DNA of 64,000 bases from an uncultured Lachnospiraceae bacterium (GCA_934408585.1 CAKRVA010000003.1:186001-250000); one strand, 5' to 3'; counted from the stretch's first letter, positions 27,377 through 35,938 are shown. Notes: a model not told the origin generated them from the sequence alone. Made by a program: numbers and translations.

Positions 27377-27603
27377 CATGGAAATCACAAATGAATTCTA
27401 GGGTGCTTTTTTGTAGGCACTTAGCAGTTCTTATAATTTTATCATTTTCCAGAAATTTCCGTACAAGGATGTACGGAAAAGGCGATACTGAGTCCGGATG
27501 ACGAATTATCGCCGGTTTCGTTCCGGCGCCTCAGTATAAAATAAAATTGTTAGAACTGCTTAGTGTTGAAAAACCGCACCCAGAATTCATTTGTGATTCC
27601 ATG
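27377..27603. repeat. 227-bp long-stem inverted repeat upstream of the Y-family polymerase gene
   Basis: Outer arms 27377-27406 and 27576-27603 pair over about 28 bp with two bulged bases (both contain CACAAATGAATTCT or its complement). Inner arms 27418-27442 and 27541-27565 match at 22 of 25 positions. The ~98-base apex has its own stems: TTTCCGTAC/GTACGGAAA, ATACTGAG/CTCAGTAT and CGCCGG/CCGGCG. No ORF lies inside. Together with the flanks it accounts for the 27247-27666 gap. It is either a MITE-like element or a large structured RNA; I do not recognise it. Confidence 0.75.
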
Positions 27604-27666
27604 TGATTCGCAACATCCTTTTAGATATTGACATCTGGATGATTTTTCCAAAAGGAGGCGCCGCAT

Positions 27667-28932
27667 ATGGGTTCACGTATCATTTTTCATATTGATGTAA
27701 ATTCCGCCTATTTAAGCTGGAGTGCCCTCCGGCGCCTGCAATCCGGTGATACCCTGGATTTGCGTACGGTTCCTTCGATCATTGGTGGCGACCAGGAAAA
27801 ACGGCACGGTATTGTCCTTGCAAAATCCATTCCTGCGAAAAAATACGGCATTCAGACTGCCGAGCCGATTGTAAATGCATTGCGAAAATGTCCAACACTC
27901 TTAATCGAGCGTCCGGACCATAGTTATTATGAAGAGTGCAGTCATCGTCTGATGGAGCTCCTTCGCTCCATTTGCCCTGAAATCGAGCAATTAAGTATCG
28001 ATGAATGTTTTATGGATTTTACACCGATACAGCATCTCTATTCCAGTCCGATAGACGCTGCCAATGAAATCAAACAACGTATTTATGACTCCTTCGGATT
28101 TACTGTGAATATTGGCATTTCTAATTGTAAGGTGCTTGCCAAAATGGCATCCGATTTTGAAAAACCGGACAGAGTCCACACTCTTTTCCCTGAGGAACTT
28201 TCAAAAAAGATGTGGCCGCTTCCCGTTTCTTCCTTATATATGTGCGGTCATTCCAGCGTACAGGTATTACATAATTTAGGAATCAATACCATCGGCGAGC
28301 TTGCCGCCACAGATTCGTCCATTCTTTCCATGCACTTAAAAAGCCACGGACTGCTTTTATGGCAATATGCTAACGGCATCGATGACTCGCCGGTTATTTC
28401 TACCCCCACCGCTGCCAAAGGAATCGGCAACTCCACAACTTTAGCCGAAGATATTACAGACGTACAGCTTGCCTACAGCACCTTATTATCCCTTGCAGAA
28501 AGTGTAGGCTCCCGTTTGCGCAAATCCGGTCAAAACACTTCCACGCTTAGCGTCGAAATAAAATATAGCGACTTTCAGAGTGTTTCGCGCCAAACTAGTC
28601 TAAACACACCAACTTCTACCACACAGATTATTTATGAAACTTCCTGCAAACTGTTTGACGAGCTTTGGAACGGCAGTCCTATCCGTCTTTTAGGCATTCG
28701 GTCTGCGAAATTGACGTCCCATGATGAACCCGTACAACTCAGTCTTTTCGACCAGCTCGCAGAACCGACTGCCAAAGGTGAACCGGGCAAGTCACATCCT
28801 TCCACTGAAAAGCTGAAGGCACTTGATTCTACTTTAGATGCCATCCGCGAAAAATACGGAAAGGATGCCATTGTCCGTGGTAGCTTTCTAGGCCGTCCCA
28901 CACAGGTTGATTCACATAAAGAAAAACGGTAG
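27667..28932 (+). CDS. dinB: Y-family DNA polymerase (DinB/Pol IV type)
   Basis: A 421-residue translesion polymerase. Catalytic Asp in FHIDVNSAYLSW (N-terminal), steric region GIVLAKSIPAKKYGI, and the second acidic pair in LSIDECFMDF (usual form SIDEA). HhH motifs (about 185-215) and a little-finger domain (about 250-360) follow. The C-terminal ~55 residues are charged and include SLFDQLAEP, which resembles a beta-clamp binding motif (QLSLF, at about 357-361, is the best match). AAAGGAGGCG precedes the ATG. It follows a large inverted repeat and I saw no LexA box upstream. Confidence 0.93.
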   Translation: MGSRIIFHIDVNSAYLSWSALRRLQSGDTLDLRTVPSIIGGDQEKRHGIVLAKSIPAKKYGIQTAEPIVNALRKCPTLLIERPDHSYYEECSHRLMELLRSICPEIEQLSIDECFMDFTPIQHLYSSPIDAANEIKQRIYDSFGFTVNIGISNCKVLAKMASDFEKPDRVHTLFPEELSKKMWPLPVSSLYMCGHSSVQVLHNLGINTIGELAATDSSILSMHLKSHGLLLWQYANGIDDSPVISTPTAAKGIGNSTTLAEDITDVQLAYSTLLSLAESVGSRLRKSGQNTSTLSVEIKYSDFQSVSRQTSLNTPTSTTQIIYETSCKLFDELWNGSPIRLLGIRSAKLTSHDEPVQLSLFDQLAEPTAKGEPGKSHPSTEKLKALDSTLDAIREKYGKDAIVRGSFLGRPTQVDSHKEKR

Positions 28933-28964
28933 TACCTGGTTTTCTCCATTACTACCGTTTTTTT
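28924..28964. terminator. bidirectional terminator between the polymerase and flavin reductase genes
   Basis: AAACGGTAGT (28924-28933) and ACTACCGTTT (28951-28960) form a perfect 10-bp stem. T-rich tails follow on both strands (TTTTA on plus, TTTTTC on minus). The convergent genes end inside or beside it. Confidence 0.85.
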
Positions 28965-29515
28965 ACACTATATCCAAATTTTCCCAATTCTTTTCCCAAA
29001 GAATAATATCTGCCATGTGAATATGCAATCGGGTCTGCCCAGTCCAGATGAAACCGTCCTTTGTCATCCATGTATTGTTCATCCGCATGTACTGCCAGCA
29101 CCTCTGCCAAAAACATATCATGCGTACCAAGTTGTAATGTCTGGGTTACCCGGCATTCTATGTTTACAGGACTCTCTACCAGGAGCGGTGCCTTTACATG
29201 TTCTGCCTTTTCGACATGCAGTTTTAGTTTTTGGAACTTATTCTCCTCACGTCCACTCACTACTCCACAATAATCCGTTGCATAAGTCAGTTTTTTCGTC
29301 GTCAGGTTAATCACAAACTCCCCGGTTTCTTTAATCATATGGTGTGAAAACCGTTCCGGTCTTACTGATATCGAAACCATCGCCGGAGAACTGCAAACCG
29401 TCCCTGTCCATGCTACTGTAAATATATTATAATTTTCTTCTTTGTCTGCTACTGTGACAAGAACCGCCGGCAACGGATAAAGCATATTGCCCGGCTTCCA
29501 GATTTGCTTTTCCAT
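28952..29515 (-). CDS. flavin reductase-like, FMN-binding protein
   Basis: A 187-residue protein of the flavin reductase split-barrel family. The N-terminal PLPAVLVTVADKEENYNIFTVAW fits the FMN-binding entrance, and SPAMVSISVRPERFSHHMIKE and GEFVINLT are typical of the fold. The C-terminus HLDWADPIAYSHGRYYSLGKE matches the anaerobe-type branch of the family. These proteins bind FMN and may reduce free flavin or act in electron transfer; the partner is unknown. AGGAGC precedes the ATG. Its gene converges on the polymerase gene across a shared terminator. Confidence 0.88.
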   Translation of the reverse strand: MEKQIWKPGNMLYPLPAVLVTVADKEENYNIFTVAWTGTVCSSPAMVSISVRPERFSHHMIKETGEFVINLTTKKLTYATDYCGVVSGREENKFQKLKLHVEKAEHVKAPLLVESPVNIECRVTQTLQLGTHDMFLAEVLAVHADEQYMDDKGRFHLDWADPIAYSHGRYYSLGKELGKFGYSVKKR

Positions 29516-29526
29516 AGCTCCTCCAA

Positions 29527-30123
29527 CTAAAAAAGTCCAAAGATACGAATCAGCGTAACCGCAAGACTCATAATCGAAAAAATCATCGTAATTAGTGAAA
29601 AGGCAAATACTGCACCAATCTTCCTTGATGCCTTTTTATAAGATGCCTTAATATCTTCGGTGCGTTTATCCAGTTCTTCTACCATGGATGCCTGCACATT
29701 ACGATATACTTTCACATTATCTGTATGCAGAAATTCTTCCAAATTCTTAATAATGGCATTAATTTCTTCAGTATTATTTGCGGTTTCCTTTATCTCTGCA
29801 ATTTTAGCCAGGCTTTCATCAAGCGTCTTATTAATGCTGGAAACGGATGCTGCCTGCACTTCTTCGGCTGCCTGACCAAGTTTTTCTCCCGCCTTATCTG
29901 CCATCTGCTGAACATCCTGTGCAGATTCTATATTTTTCAAATTCAGCTGTCTCATTTCCTGAAGACAGTCATCATATTTTGCCATCTGATCCTTAAACAG
30001 GGTAAGCTGTTTTTCAAGCGAATCTATCTCTGCTGCCTCTGCTGCGGCATTTGCACGAATCATATCCTGTGGTGTAAACTTCTGTACAATTTCATCCATA
30101 AAGTTATCCATGTTGATGTCCAT
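29527..30123 (-). CDS. coiled-coil protein with C-terminal membrane anchor, unknown function
   Basis: A 198-residue protein that I do not recognise. Most of it (about 20-160) is predicted helical and coiled coil, rich in Ala, Glu and Lys (IDSLEKQLTLFKDQMAKYDD, DKAGEKLGQAAEEVQAAS). A single membrane helix lies at the C-terminus (about 170-195, IGAVFAFSLITMIFSIMSLA). It has no signal peptide, so it is probably tail-anchored with the coiled coil in the cytoplasm. AAAGGATATGG precedes the start. It lies 11 bases upstream of the flavin reductase gene, so the two are probably co-transcribed. Confidence 0.8.
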   Translation of the reverse strand: MDINMDNFMDEIVQKFTPQDMIRANAAAEAAEIDSLEKQLTLFKDQMAKYDDCLQEMRQLNLKNIESAQDVQQMADKAGEKLGQAAEEVQAASVSSINKTLDESLAKIAEIKETANNTEEINAIIKNLEEFLHTDNVKVYRNVQASMVEELDKRTEDIKASYKKASRKIGAVFAFSLITMIFSIMSLAVTLIRIFGLF

Positions 30124-30349
30124 ATCCTTTCCGTATTGTGCCTCTTTTTCATCATACGATTCATAAGTATCTTACCATTTTTGATGTTTTTTTACAACAA
30201 GTTCCTATTCTCGCATGCTTTGTGCATTTTGCATAATTTTCTCATTTATTCTTTTATGTCATTGTAAATTTTAACATGTTTTTCATATCCTGTTCATAAT
30301 TTGTTCATATTTATATTGTACTATATGTATATAGCAAAGGAAACATGTA

Positions 30350-30430
30350 ATGTTTATCATTACACACATAGATAAATTTTTTCATAATAGCCCAGGTGCA
30401 GAAATGTACCTGGGCACTCCTCATTTATAG
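30350..30430 (+). CDS. possible 26-residue small ORF
   Basis: ATG at 30350 has AAAGGAAA ending six bases upstream, a good spacing, and the frame runs 26 codons to TAG at 30428-30430. The peptide begins MFIITHIDKFFHN and has no membrane-like stretch of normal length. The same bases form two hairpins, so the region might instead be a small RNA. Evidence is weak: no family is recognised and codon count is too small to judge. Confidence 0.2.
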   Translation: MFIITHIDKFFHNSPGAEMYLGTPHL

Positions 30431-30467
30431 GACCATCATGCAGTCCGAATGAAATTCTCCACATAAT

Positions 30468-30498
30468 AAAAAGCAGTATCTCGAAAGACACCGCTTTT
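30468..30498 (-). terminator. intrinsic terminator after the alarmone synthetase gene
   Basis: On the minus strand AAAAGCGGTGTC, loop and GATACTGCTTTT form an imperfect 12-bp stem running into TTTTTATTATG, 19 bases after the stop codon. Confidence 0.75.
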
Positions 30499-30516
30499 CA
30501 AGCAATCCTATTCTGT

Positions 30517-31161
30517 TTATTCCATTTCCAAATGATTAATACTTAATACCTCTTCATTCAGAGAAAGCATCTTCTCGTCCAATGCCGTTACCATCTCGGC
30601 ACATTCAATCAGTTCTTCCTTAATATACTCCGGTGCATTTCCTTCAAATTTATAATGAATCTTATGTTCCAGGCTTGCCCAAAAGTCCATGGCAACCGTT
30701 CGAATCTGAATCTCAACCTTCGTATCTACAATCCGATCAGACAGATAAACCGGTACGGTAACCAGCATATGATAACTGCGATATCCACTTGCTTTAGGAT
30801 TCTTCAGATAATCTTTCACGGAAATCACTTTTATATCGCTCTGATTGCTAATCATATCGGCAATGCGGTAAATATCAGAAACAAAGGAACAAATTACCCG
30901 AATTCCTGCAATATCATTTACGTAATCCACCATATTCTGGATGGTTGATTCATATCCGTAGCGTTTTAACTTCTTTACAATGCTTTCAGATGTTTTCATA
31001 CGTGATTTGATATGTTCAATTGGATTATAACTATGTACATGCTGAAACTCATCATTTAGAATTTCCAGTTTCGTACTTATCTGCTTCAATGCGGAATTGT
31101 AAATCAGGGTAACCTCTTTCCAATTATCAACATCATTGCTCAGTCCAGCTTTCAGCTCCAT
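30517..31161 (-). CDS. small alarmone synthetase (RelA/SpoT synthetase domain, RelP/RelQ type)
   Basis: A 214-residue single-domain (p)ppGpp synthetase. The RelA_SpoT domain (about 50-170) has IAGIRVICSF, the substrate segment PKASGYRSYHM, and VEIQIRTVAMDFWASLEHKIHYK with the catalytic glutamate in EIQIRT. It has no HD hydrolase, TGS or ACT domain, so it can only make alarmone, not degrade it. The start is the ATG at 31161 (MELKAG), preceded by AAAGGGAAGC; the upstream ATG at 31206 is unsupported. It has its own terminator. Such enzymes often respond to cell wall stress in Firmicutes; that regulation is not visible here. Confidence 0.9.
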   Translation of the reverse strand: MELKAGLSNDVDNWKEVTLIYNSALKQISTKLEILNDEFQHVHSYNPIEHIKSRMKTSESIVKKLKRYGYESTIQNMVDYVNDIAGIRVICSFVSDIYRIADMISNQSDIKVISVKDYLKNPKASGYRSYHMLVTVPVYLSDRIVDTKVEIQIRTVAMDFWASLEHKIHYKFEGNAPEYIKEELIECAEMVTALDEKMLSLNEEVLSINHLEME

Positions 31162-31245
31162 AAGCTTCCCTTTCTTTTCCAAGTCGTATTCAAGAAACCA
31201 TATCATAAGGATTCCTACTATATCTTACCATACTTTCATCGATTA

Positions 31246-31274
31246 TTGTATTCGTTTTCCTAAGAATTTATACT
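31246..31274 (+). promoter_or_regulatory. promoter of the 88-residue hypothetical gene
   Basis: TTGTAT (31246-31251), 17 bases, TATACT (31269-31274). The start codon follows about 65 bases later with TGGAGGAAT before it. Confidence 0.5.
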
Positions 31275-31338
31275 TTTTTCATAATTTATATGATAAGATA
31301 AGAATAATTTCTGAATAAAATAATGGAGGAATCAAATC

Positions 31339-31605
31339 ATGTTTCGTTTATGGGCAAAAGTTTTCAAGGATAATCGTATGTTAAAGGATACTGTTATCTG
31401 TAACGCTTCTGAAGATACGCGCACCCATAAAGTGTTTCAGGCACTGGATGAAGTCTGTTATGAATTTGACCTTGGAAAGCCAATCTGGCTGGATGCAACG
31501 ATTCAGGATTTCAAGCGTCATGCAAAAGCACGCTTTACCCAGGATAATTTTATAGAGCCTATTGATTTCGACTATCTGGAAATCCATGTTATCGAAGAAG
31601 ATTAA
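31339..31605 (+). CDS. conserved hypothetical protein, 88 residues
   Basis: A small soluble protein without signal peptide, Cys pairs or membrane spans. It begins MFRLWAKVFKDNRMLKDTV and ends with the acidic HVIEED; the middle has FDLGKPIWLDATIQDFKRHA. I have a general impression that similar short proteins are widespread in Clostridia, but I know no function. TGGAGGAATC precedes the ATG at good distance, and a promoter lies upstream. No terminator separates it from the hemolysin III gene, but that gene has its own promoter. Confidence 0.8.
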   Translation: MFRLWAKVFKDNRMLKDTVICNASEDTRTHKVFQALDEVCYEFDLGKPIWLDATIQDFKRHAKARFTQDNFIEPIDFDYLEIHVIEED

Positions 31606-31641
31606 CAATTTTTTTATTTTCGTATTTTTTGCATATTATGT

Positions 31642-31704
31642 TTGACATTGTATATCTTATGTAGTAGTATTTAATTGTTCTTGATGTAGTTTTTAAAACT
31701 ACAT
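31642..31704 (+). promoter_or_regulatory. hemolysin III gene promoter and leader palindrome
   Basis: A strong promoter: TTGACA (31642-31647), 17 bases, TAGTAT (31665-31670). Just downstream, ATGTAGTTTT and AAAACTACAT form a perfect 10-base palindrome with one central base (31684-31704), near the start of the transcript. It may be an operator or an RNA hairpin. Confidence 0.7.
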
Positions 31705-31725
31705 GTTGAGTTAGGAGGTACTATT

Positions 31726-32376
31726 ATGCAGATTACAATTCGTGAACCGGGTAGTGCAATTACACATTTTATTGGATTGGTCATGGCAACATTTGCTGCA
31801 ACACCGCTGTTAGTAAAAGCAGCACGGTTTGCAAGCGAAGAATCCATTGTTGCACTCAGTATTTTTTGTATCAGTATGGTGCTCCTTTATGGTGCAAGTA
31901 CCATATACCACTCCTTGAATCTTGAAGGGCGGGCATTGCGTATTTTCCGTAAGCTGGATCATATGATGATTTTTGTTTTGATTGCAGGCTCTTATACACC
32001 GATTTGCCTGTGCGTCCTGGGTGGAAAGCTCGGATACACCTTGTTGGCAGTTATCTGGGGAATCGCCCTTTTCGGTATGACCTTAAAGGCCATCTGGGTT
32101 ACCTGTCCAAAGTGGTTTTCTTCCGTTATTTATATCGCAATGGGCTGGGTATGTGTTGCTGTATTTGGTCCGCTTTTGCAGGCACTTCCTGCCGCCGCAT
32201 TTTTCTGGCTTCTTGCAGGAGGAATTATTTATACGGTAGGCGGCGTCATTTATGCATTGAAGCTTCCGCTGTTTAATGCAAGACATGAATTCTTTGGTTC
32301 CCATGAAATTTTCCATTTGTTTGTCATGGGCGGAAGTATTTGCCACTTTATATTTATGTATTACTATGTTGCATAA
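31726..32376 (+). CDS. hemolysin III / TrhA family membrane protein (PAQR superfamily)
   Basis: A 216-residue protein with seven predicted membrane helices. Family motifs: GSAITHFIGL near the start, GASTIYHSLN (about 62-71), KLDHMMIFVLIAGSYTPICL, and the C-terminal GSHEIFHLFVMGGSICHF. The conserved histidines of these motifs form a metal site in PAQR proteins. Bacterial members have been linked to membrane lipid homeostasis; the hemolysin name is historical. AGGAGGTACTATT precedes the ATG. The gene ends at a bidirectional terminator shared with galE. Confidence 0.9.
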   Translation: MQITIREPGSAITHFIGLVMATFAATPLLVKAARFASEESIVALSIFCISMVLLYGASTIYHSLNLEGRALRIFRKLDHMMIFVLIAGSYTPICLCVLGGKLGYTLLAVIWGIALFGMTLKAIWVTCPKWFSSVIYIAMGWVCVAVFGPLLQALPAAAFFWLLAGGIIYTVGGVIYALKLPLFNARHEFFGSHEIFHLFVMGGSICHFIFMYYYVA

Positions 32377-32387
32377 CAACGATAAAA

Positions 32388-32430
32388 AATGACCGGGTCT
32401 TTCATCACTAAGACCTGGTCATTTCTATTT
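32388..32430. terminator. bidirectional terminator between the hemolysin III gene and galE
   Basis: AATGACCGGGTCTT (32388-32401) and AAGACCTGGTCATT (32410-32423) form a 14-bp stem with one mismatch. TTTTTTATCG follows on the minus strand and TCTATTT on plus, so it is strong for galE and weaker for the other gene. Confidence 0.85.
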
Positions 32431-32449
32431 GCTCTTAAAATTCTATTTG

Positions 32450-33466
32450 TTATTCTGCATAGCCATTTGGATTATTGCTCTGCCATCTCCAGGAGTCCTC
32501 ACACATTTCCCGAATACCATACTCTGCTTCCCATCCAAGCTCTCTTTTTGCTTTATCTGCATTGGAATAGCAGGTTGCAATATCACCCGGACGTCTTGCC
32601 TTAATTTCATAAGGAATTTTTACGCCGGTTGCTTCTTCAAAGTTCTTCACAATGTCAAGTACGCTATAGCCTTTACCGGTTCCGAGATTGTAAATGCCAA
32701 GACCAATCTTTTCATCCAGCTTTTTAATTGCTTTTACATGACCTCTTGCCAAATCTACCACATGAATATAATCACGCACTCCTGTTCCATCCGGAGTATC
32801 ATAATCGTTTCCAAACACACCGAGTTTTTCCAGCTTTCCAACCGCAACCTGTGTCACATATGGCATCAGGTTATTCGGAATTCCATTTGGATTTTCTCCA
32901 ATCAGGCCACTCTTATGAGCACCAATCGGATTAAAGTAACGAAGCAGAATTACATTCCATTCCGGGTCTGCCTTCTGAATATCCATAAGAATCTGTTCCA
33001 GCATGGATTTTGTCCATCCATAGGGGTTCGTACACTGTCCCTTGGGGCACTCCTCCGTAATCGGGATGATCGCCGGATCTCCATAAACAGTTGCCGACGA
33101 AGAGAAAATAATGTTCTTAACGCCATGTTTACGCATCACATCAACCAGCACAAGTGTACCCGCAATATTATTTTCATAGTATTCCCACGGTTTTGCTACC
33201 GATTCTCCAACTGCCTTTAAGCCTGCAAAATGAATACAGGAATCAATTTTTTCTTTTTCAAAAATGGCATTTAATGCCTCACGGTCAAGAATATCTGCTT
33301 CATAAAAAGTGACCGGCTTTCCCGTAATCTTTTCAACACGTTTAAGGCTCTCCTTACAGGAATTGCATAAATTATCAACTACAACAACCTCATAGCCTGC
33401 ATTCTGAAGCTCTACTACGGTGTGACTGCCGATAAATCCGGCACCACCTGTTACTAAAATTGCCAT
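32450..33466 (-). CDS. galE: UDP-glucose 4-epimerase
   Basis: A 338-residue SDR enzyme interconverting UDP-glucose and UDP-galactose (and possibly the N-acetyl forms). NAD motif [10 protein letters not shown] is at the N-terminus. The catalytic Ser-Tyr-Lys is seen as SSSATVYG (Ser) and [14 protein letters not shown] (Tyr, Lys). [16 protein letters not shown] and [16 protein letters not shown] follow. It lies 29 bases after the UDPGP-type pyrophosphorylase gene, forming a two-gene UDP-sugar unit next to the exopolysaccharide cluster. Confidence 0.96.
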   Translation of the reverse strand: MAILVTGGAGFIGSHTVVELQNAGYEVVVVDNLCNSCKESLKRVEKITGKPVTFYEADILDREALNAIFEKEKIDSCIHFAGLKAVGESVAKPWEYYENNIAGTLVLVDVMRKHGVKNIIFSSSATVYGDPAIIPITEECPKGQCTNPYGWTKSMLEQILMDIQKADPEWNVILLRYFNPIGAHKSGLIGENPNGIPNNLMPYVTQVAVGKLEKLGVFGNDYDTPDGTGVRDYIHVVDLARGHVKAIKKLDEKIGLGIYNLGTGKGYSVLDIVKNFEEATGVKIPYEIKARRPGDIATCYSNADKAKRELGWEAEYGIREMCEDSWRWQSNNPNGYAE

Positions 33467-33495
33467 TGTTTTTCCTCCTGTCGCTTATCTGTTGT

Positions 33496-34722
33496 TTATA
33501 ATTCAATTCCGTTCTTTTTGCATAGCTCTCTTGCACTGTCAACAGAATCTACGCCGGTTGCATTCTTGACCGGAGCAAACTCTTTCTCGCGTTCCACTTC
33601 AAACGGAACACAGTTCTCCATTTCATATACCATGTCAAGAACGAGGCTTTCATATTTATAGCCGTTTGGTTTTTCCGGCTTTATCATCTGCCCTTCGTCA
33701 TTCATATAGGGAATCTTCTTTTCTACCACGTGAAGCGGTAATTCCTTCTCACGAATACGTTCCAGCTCAGATACACGGAAAAGATAATTTAAAATAACGC
33801 CAAAATTATATGCCGGTTCACCAGCCTCGTCTTTTGCATCCATAAGTTCCTGCGTCAATTCATAATATTCAATAATCGATGGATGACCATCATCCAGACA
33901 CATCACACCAACCTTTTCATCCGGTGAGCACTTCTTAACCACCTTGGAACCGGATACAAAGTTCTCTTCAATGACTGCCCCTACAAATACCGGATCTGCG
34001 ATTCGTTGAAGAACATTATCCACAGAGAATACGTTTAGCCATTCTACACCGGCTTCTATTGCCTTTTGTGCGATTCCCCATTTATACATGGAAATATACC
34101 AGCCACCGTTTCCATTCGGAGAAGTGGACATTTTGTACGTTTCTTCCAGATATACCTTTCCATTATAATCTGTTGCCGGAGCCATGTCCTGCATAAAAAA
34201 TGTAATGTAATTACTGTCATAGCCAAAATAATGGTGTTCTTTCAAAAATCGGACCGTCGCCTCGTGATTTTTATCACTTGTCATAACATATAACGGCACA
34301 TAAGCCCCCGCTTCCTTTACGACTTCCATAAGATTTTCGATTAATCTCTGGAAAATATAAACTTCTTTTGTAATTCCAATGTTAAACATTCCTTTTGGGT
34401 TATCCGAACCAAGACGGGTTCCCATTCCACCGGCAAGAAGAACTGCTCCTACTTTTCCCTCCCGGATTGCCTGAAGTCCGGTAGCACGGAATTTTTCTTC
34501 TTTTTGATGAATTTCTTTCAACTGCATGGCAGCAAGCGGTGTAATCTTTCCGCGCTTTGAATTCTGTCCGCCGTTCTTTCCTGCCTCCAATACAGAAAAG
34601 TCCGTTTCATCAATCTGCTTCAACAAGAGTACCTTTTCGTCTTCCGTAAGTGAGTCATAATATTTTAATACATGTTCCTGTCCAAACTTCGATAATTTTG
34701 CATATGCTTCGTTATAATTCAT
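33496..34722 (-). CDS. UDPGP-family UTP--sugar-1-phosphate uridylyltransferase
   Basis: A 408-residue nucleotidyltransferase of the UDPGP family (eukaryote-like branch, also containing UDP-GlcNAc pyrophosphorylases). The nucleotide loop is VGAVLLAGGMGTRLGSDNPK (about 92-111). Other marks: PLYVMTSDKNHEATVRFL and the metal-binding NVFSVDNVLQRIADP. C-terminal YKYESLVLDMV holds the lysine-containing substrate region. It makes UDP-glucose, UDP-galactose or UDP-GlcNAc; sequence alone does not decide which. Its neighbour galE suggests UDP-Glc/Gal. It has its own promoter. Confidence 0.9.
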   Translation of the reverse strand: MNYNEAYAKLSKFGQEHVLKYYDSLTEDEKVLLLKQIDETDFSVLEAGKNGGQNSKRGKITPLAAMQLKEIHQKEEKFRATGLQAIREGKVGAVLLAGGMGTRLGSDNPKGMFNIGITKEVYIFQRLIENLMEVVKEAGAYVPLYVMTSDKNHEATVRFLKEHHYFGYDSNYITFFMQDMAPATDYNGKVYLEETYKMSTSPNGNGGWYISMYKWGIAQKAIEAGVEWLNVFSVDNVLQRIADPVFVGAVIEENFVSGSKVVKKCSPDEKVGVMCLDDGHPSIIEYYELTQELMDAKDEAGEPAYNFGVILNYLFRVSELERIREKELPLHVVEKKIPYMNDEGQMIKPEKPNGYKYESLVLDMVYEMENCVPFEVEREKEFAPVKNATGVDSVDSARELCKKNGIEL

Positions 34723-34782
34723 GGTGATTCCTCCAATTCAGCGAATTTTCCAATCCTCATCATTTTTGCCTTATTTCTTCTT

Positions 34783-34811
34783 ATTATACGTTTTTTCTAT
34801 TATTTACGCAA
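34783..34811 (-). promoter_or_regulatory. promoter of the pyrophosphorylase-galE unit
   Basis: On the minus strand TTGCGT (34811-34806), 17 bases, perfect TATAAT (34788-34783), about 60 bases before the start codon. Confidence 0.7.
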
Positions 34812-34843
34812 CGTTTATGCCATAATTCTCCAATACCTTGAAA

Positions 34844-35938
34844 TCACTTGTTTTCATCCGGTAATACCATGGAAAAATAGCGTATCCAGTTTTCCCCTAT
34901 TACTGCTCTGACCGTTTTTTCATCCATACCGCGTTGCAAAAGTGCTGCCGTCACCTGTGGAATTTCCGCATGACTGTAAAGACAATCCTCACGTTCTCCC
35001 GGCTTCCTTCCATGCAGGATGGCATTTGCCTCATCATACGAATCGCACAAATCAAAGCCATAGCCCACATGTGCCATTCCCATGCATTCCACTTCATACT
35101 CAACATGGCTGCAAAGCATTTCCAGATGATTTCCTTCCCTCGAACCGGCAATTCCACGATACCCATTTAATCCTGCTACACCATGTTGTCTTGCCAGAAT
35201 ACGCATCTGCCGGTCCGTCAGATTTCGATAATTATTACAAATTGTTTTGCTGTTCGAATGTGTTGCCGTAAATGGTCTTCGTGCGATTTGGCATACACCC
35301 TCAAATCCGTCATCATTTAAATGGCTGACATCCAGAAACATCGAATGCTGCTCCAGGCATTTGACTGCTTCTTTTCCTTTTTCGGTAAGTCCTCCGGGTA
35401 TCTGACGGTATTCCGCCGCCTTACAGCATCCGGTTGCAAGTGCATTCTGCCGGCTCCAGGTAAGAGAAGCTCCCCGTACTCCCATTTGATATAACAAATC
35501 AATTTTACTCAGGTCTTCCCCAATGCCATCCAGTCCTTCCATATAAAGCAAAATTCCTGTTTTCCTGATATTTCCTTCCGGGCGCAGCAGCTCGGAAAGC
35601 TCCTGTTTGGAGGTAATAAAGCACACCTTCCTATCATTCATCAGCTCCCGATTATTTTGCAGCTCGGAAACCTCCTGCTTTATGACATCAATTTGTGCCA
35701 ATGTATTTTCCCATGCATAGTCCAATTCACTATTGGGAATATAAATGGATGAAACAGCAAGATTCAGCCCGGCACATTCAAATTCCGGTAAATAGCGGTC
35801 AAGAAGAACCCTCTTCTCCCCCATCTGATGACGCAGCAAAATCTCTCCCGCCAAATCAAGATGGGCATTTACGACCGGTGCTTTTTCATGCAATTCTTTT
35901 GCTTTTTCAAGATATTCCTTCTGTAAAACAAGATCCAT
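34844..35938 (-). CDS. membrane dipeptidase-family (M19) peptidase
   Basis: A 364-residue protein of the renal-dipeptidase family, zinc hydrolases cutting dipeptides, including D-amino acid ones. Zinc ligands: the N-terminal VNAHLDLAG (HxD), the GLDGIGEDL region (Glu), and the two histidines in FLDVSHLND and PFTATHSNSK. The C-terminal VGYGFDLCDSYD is also conserved. No signal peptide, so it is cytoplasmic despite the family name. I start at the ATG at 35938 because GGGAGAAGC precedes it. It stands between the exopolysaccharide operon terminator and the UDP-sugar genes. Confidence 0.9.
   Translation of the reverse strand: MDLVLQKEYLEKAKELHEKAPVVNAHLDLAGEILLRHQMGEKRVLLDRYLPEFECAGLNLAVSSIYIPNSELDYAWENTLAQIDVIKQEVSELQNNRELMNDRKVCFITSKQELSELLRPEGNIRKTGILLYMEGLDGIGEDLSKIDLLYQMGVRGASLTWSRQNALATGCCKAAEYRQIPGGLTEKGKEAVKCLEQHSMFLDVSHLNDDGFEGVCQIARRPFTATHSNSKTICNNYRNLTDRQMRILARQHGVAGLNGYRGIAGSREGNHLEMLCSHVEYEVECMGMAHVGYGFDLCDSYDEANAILHGRKPGEREDCLYSHAEIPQVTAALLQRGMDEKTVRAVIGENWIRYFSMVLPDENK

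Larger units (their letters stand above)
30124..30516. other. 393-bp intergenic region with hairpins and a possible small ORF
   Basis: This AT-rich gap lies between two minus-strand genes. It contains a 7-bp hairpin TGTAATG/CATTACA (30346-30364), an 11-bp stem with a GAAA tetraloop (30387-30418 region, core GCCCAGGT/ACCTGGGC at 30390-30415), and a terminator for the alarmone synthetase gene at 30468-30498. A plus-strand small ORF is described separately. A loose promoter TTGTTC-17-TATGTA lies at 30301-30329 on the plus strand. Confidence 0.5.

Noticed and set aside
27490..27520. Hammerhead-like core in the apex of the 227-bp inverted repeat
   Set aside because: A CTGA followed by a short GTC/GAC stem and GAA is suggestive, but the required CUGANGA core is incomplete and there is no proper cleavage-site stem arrangement.
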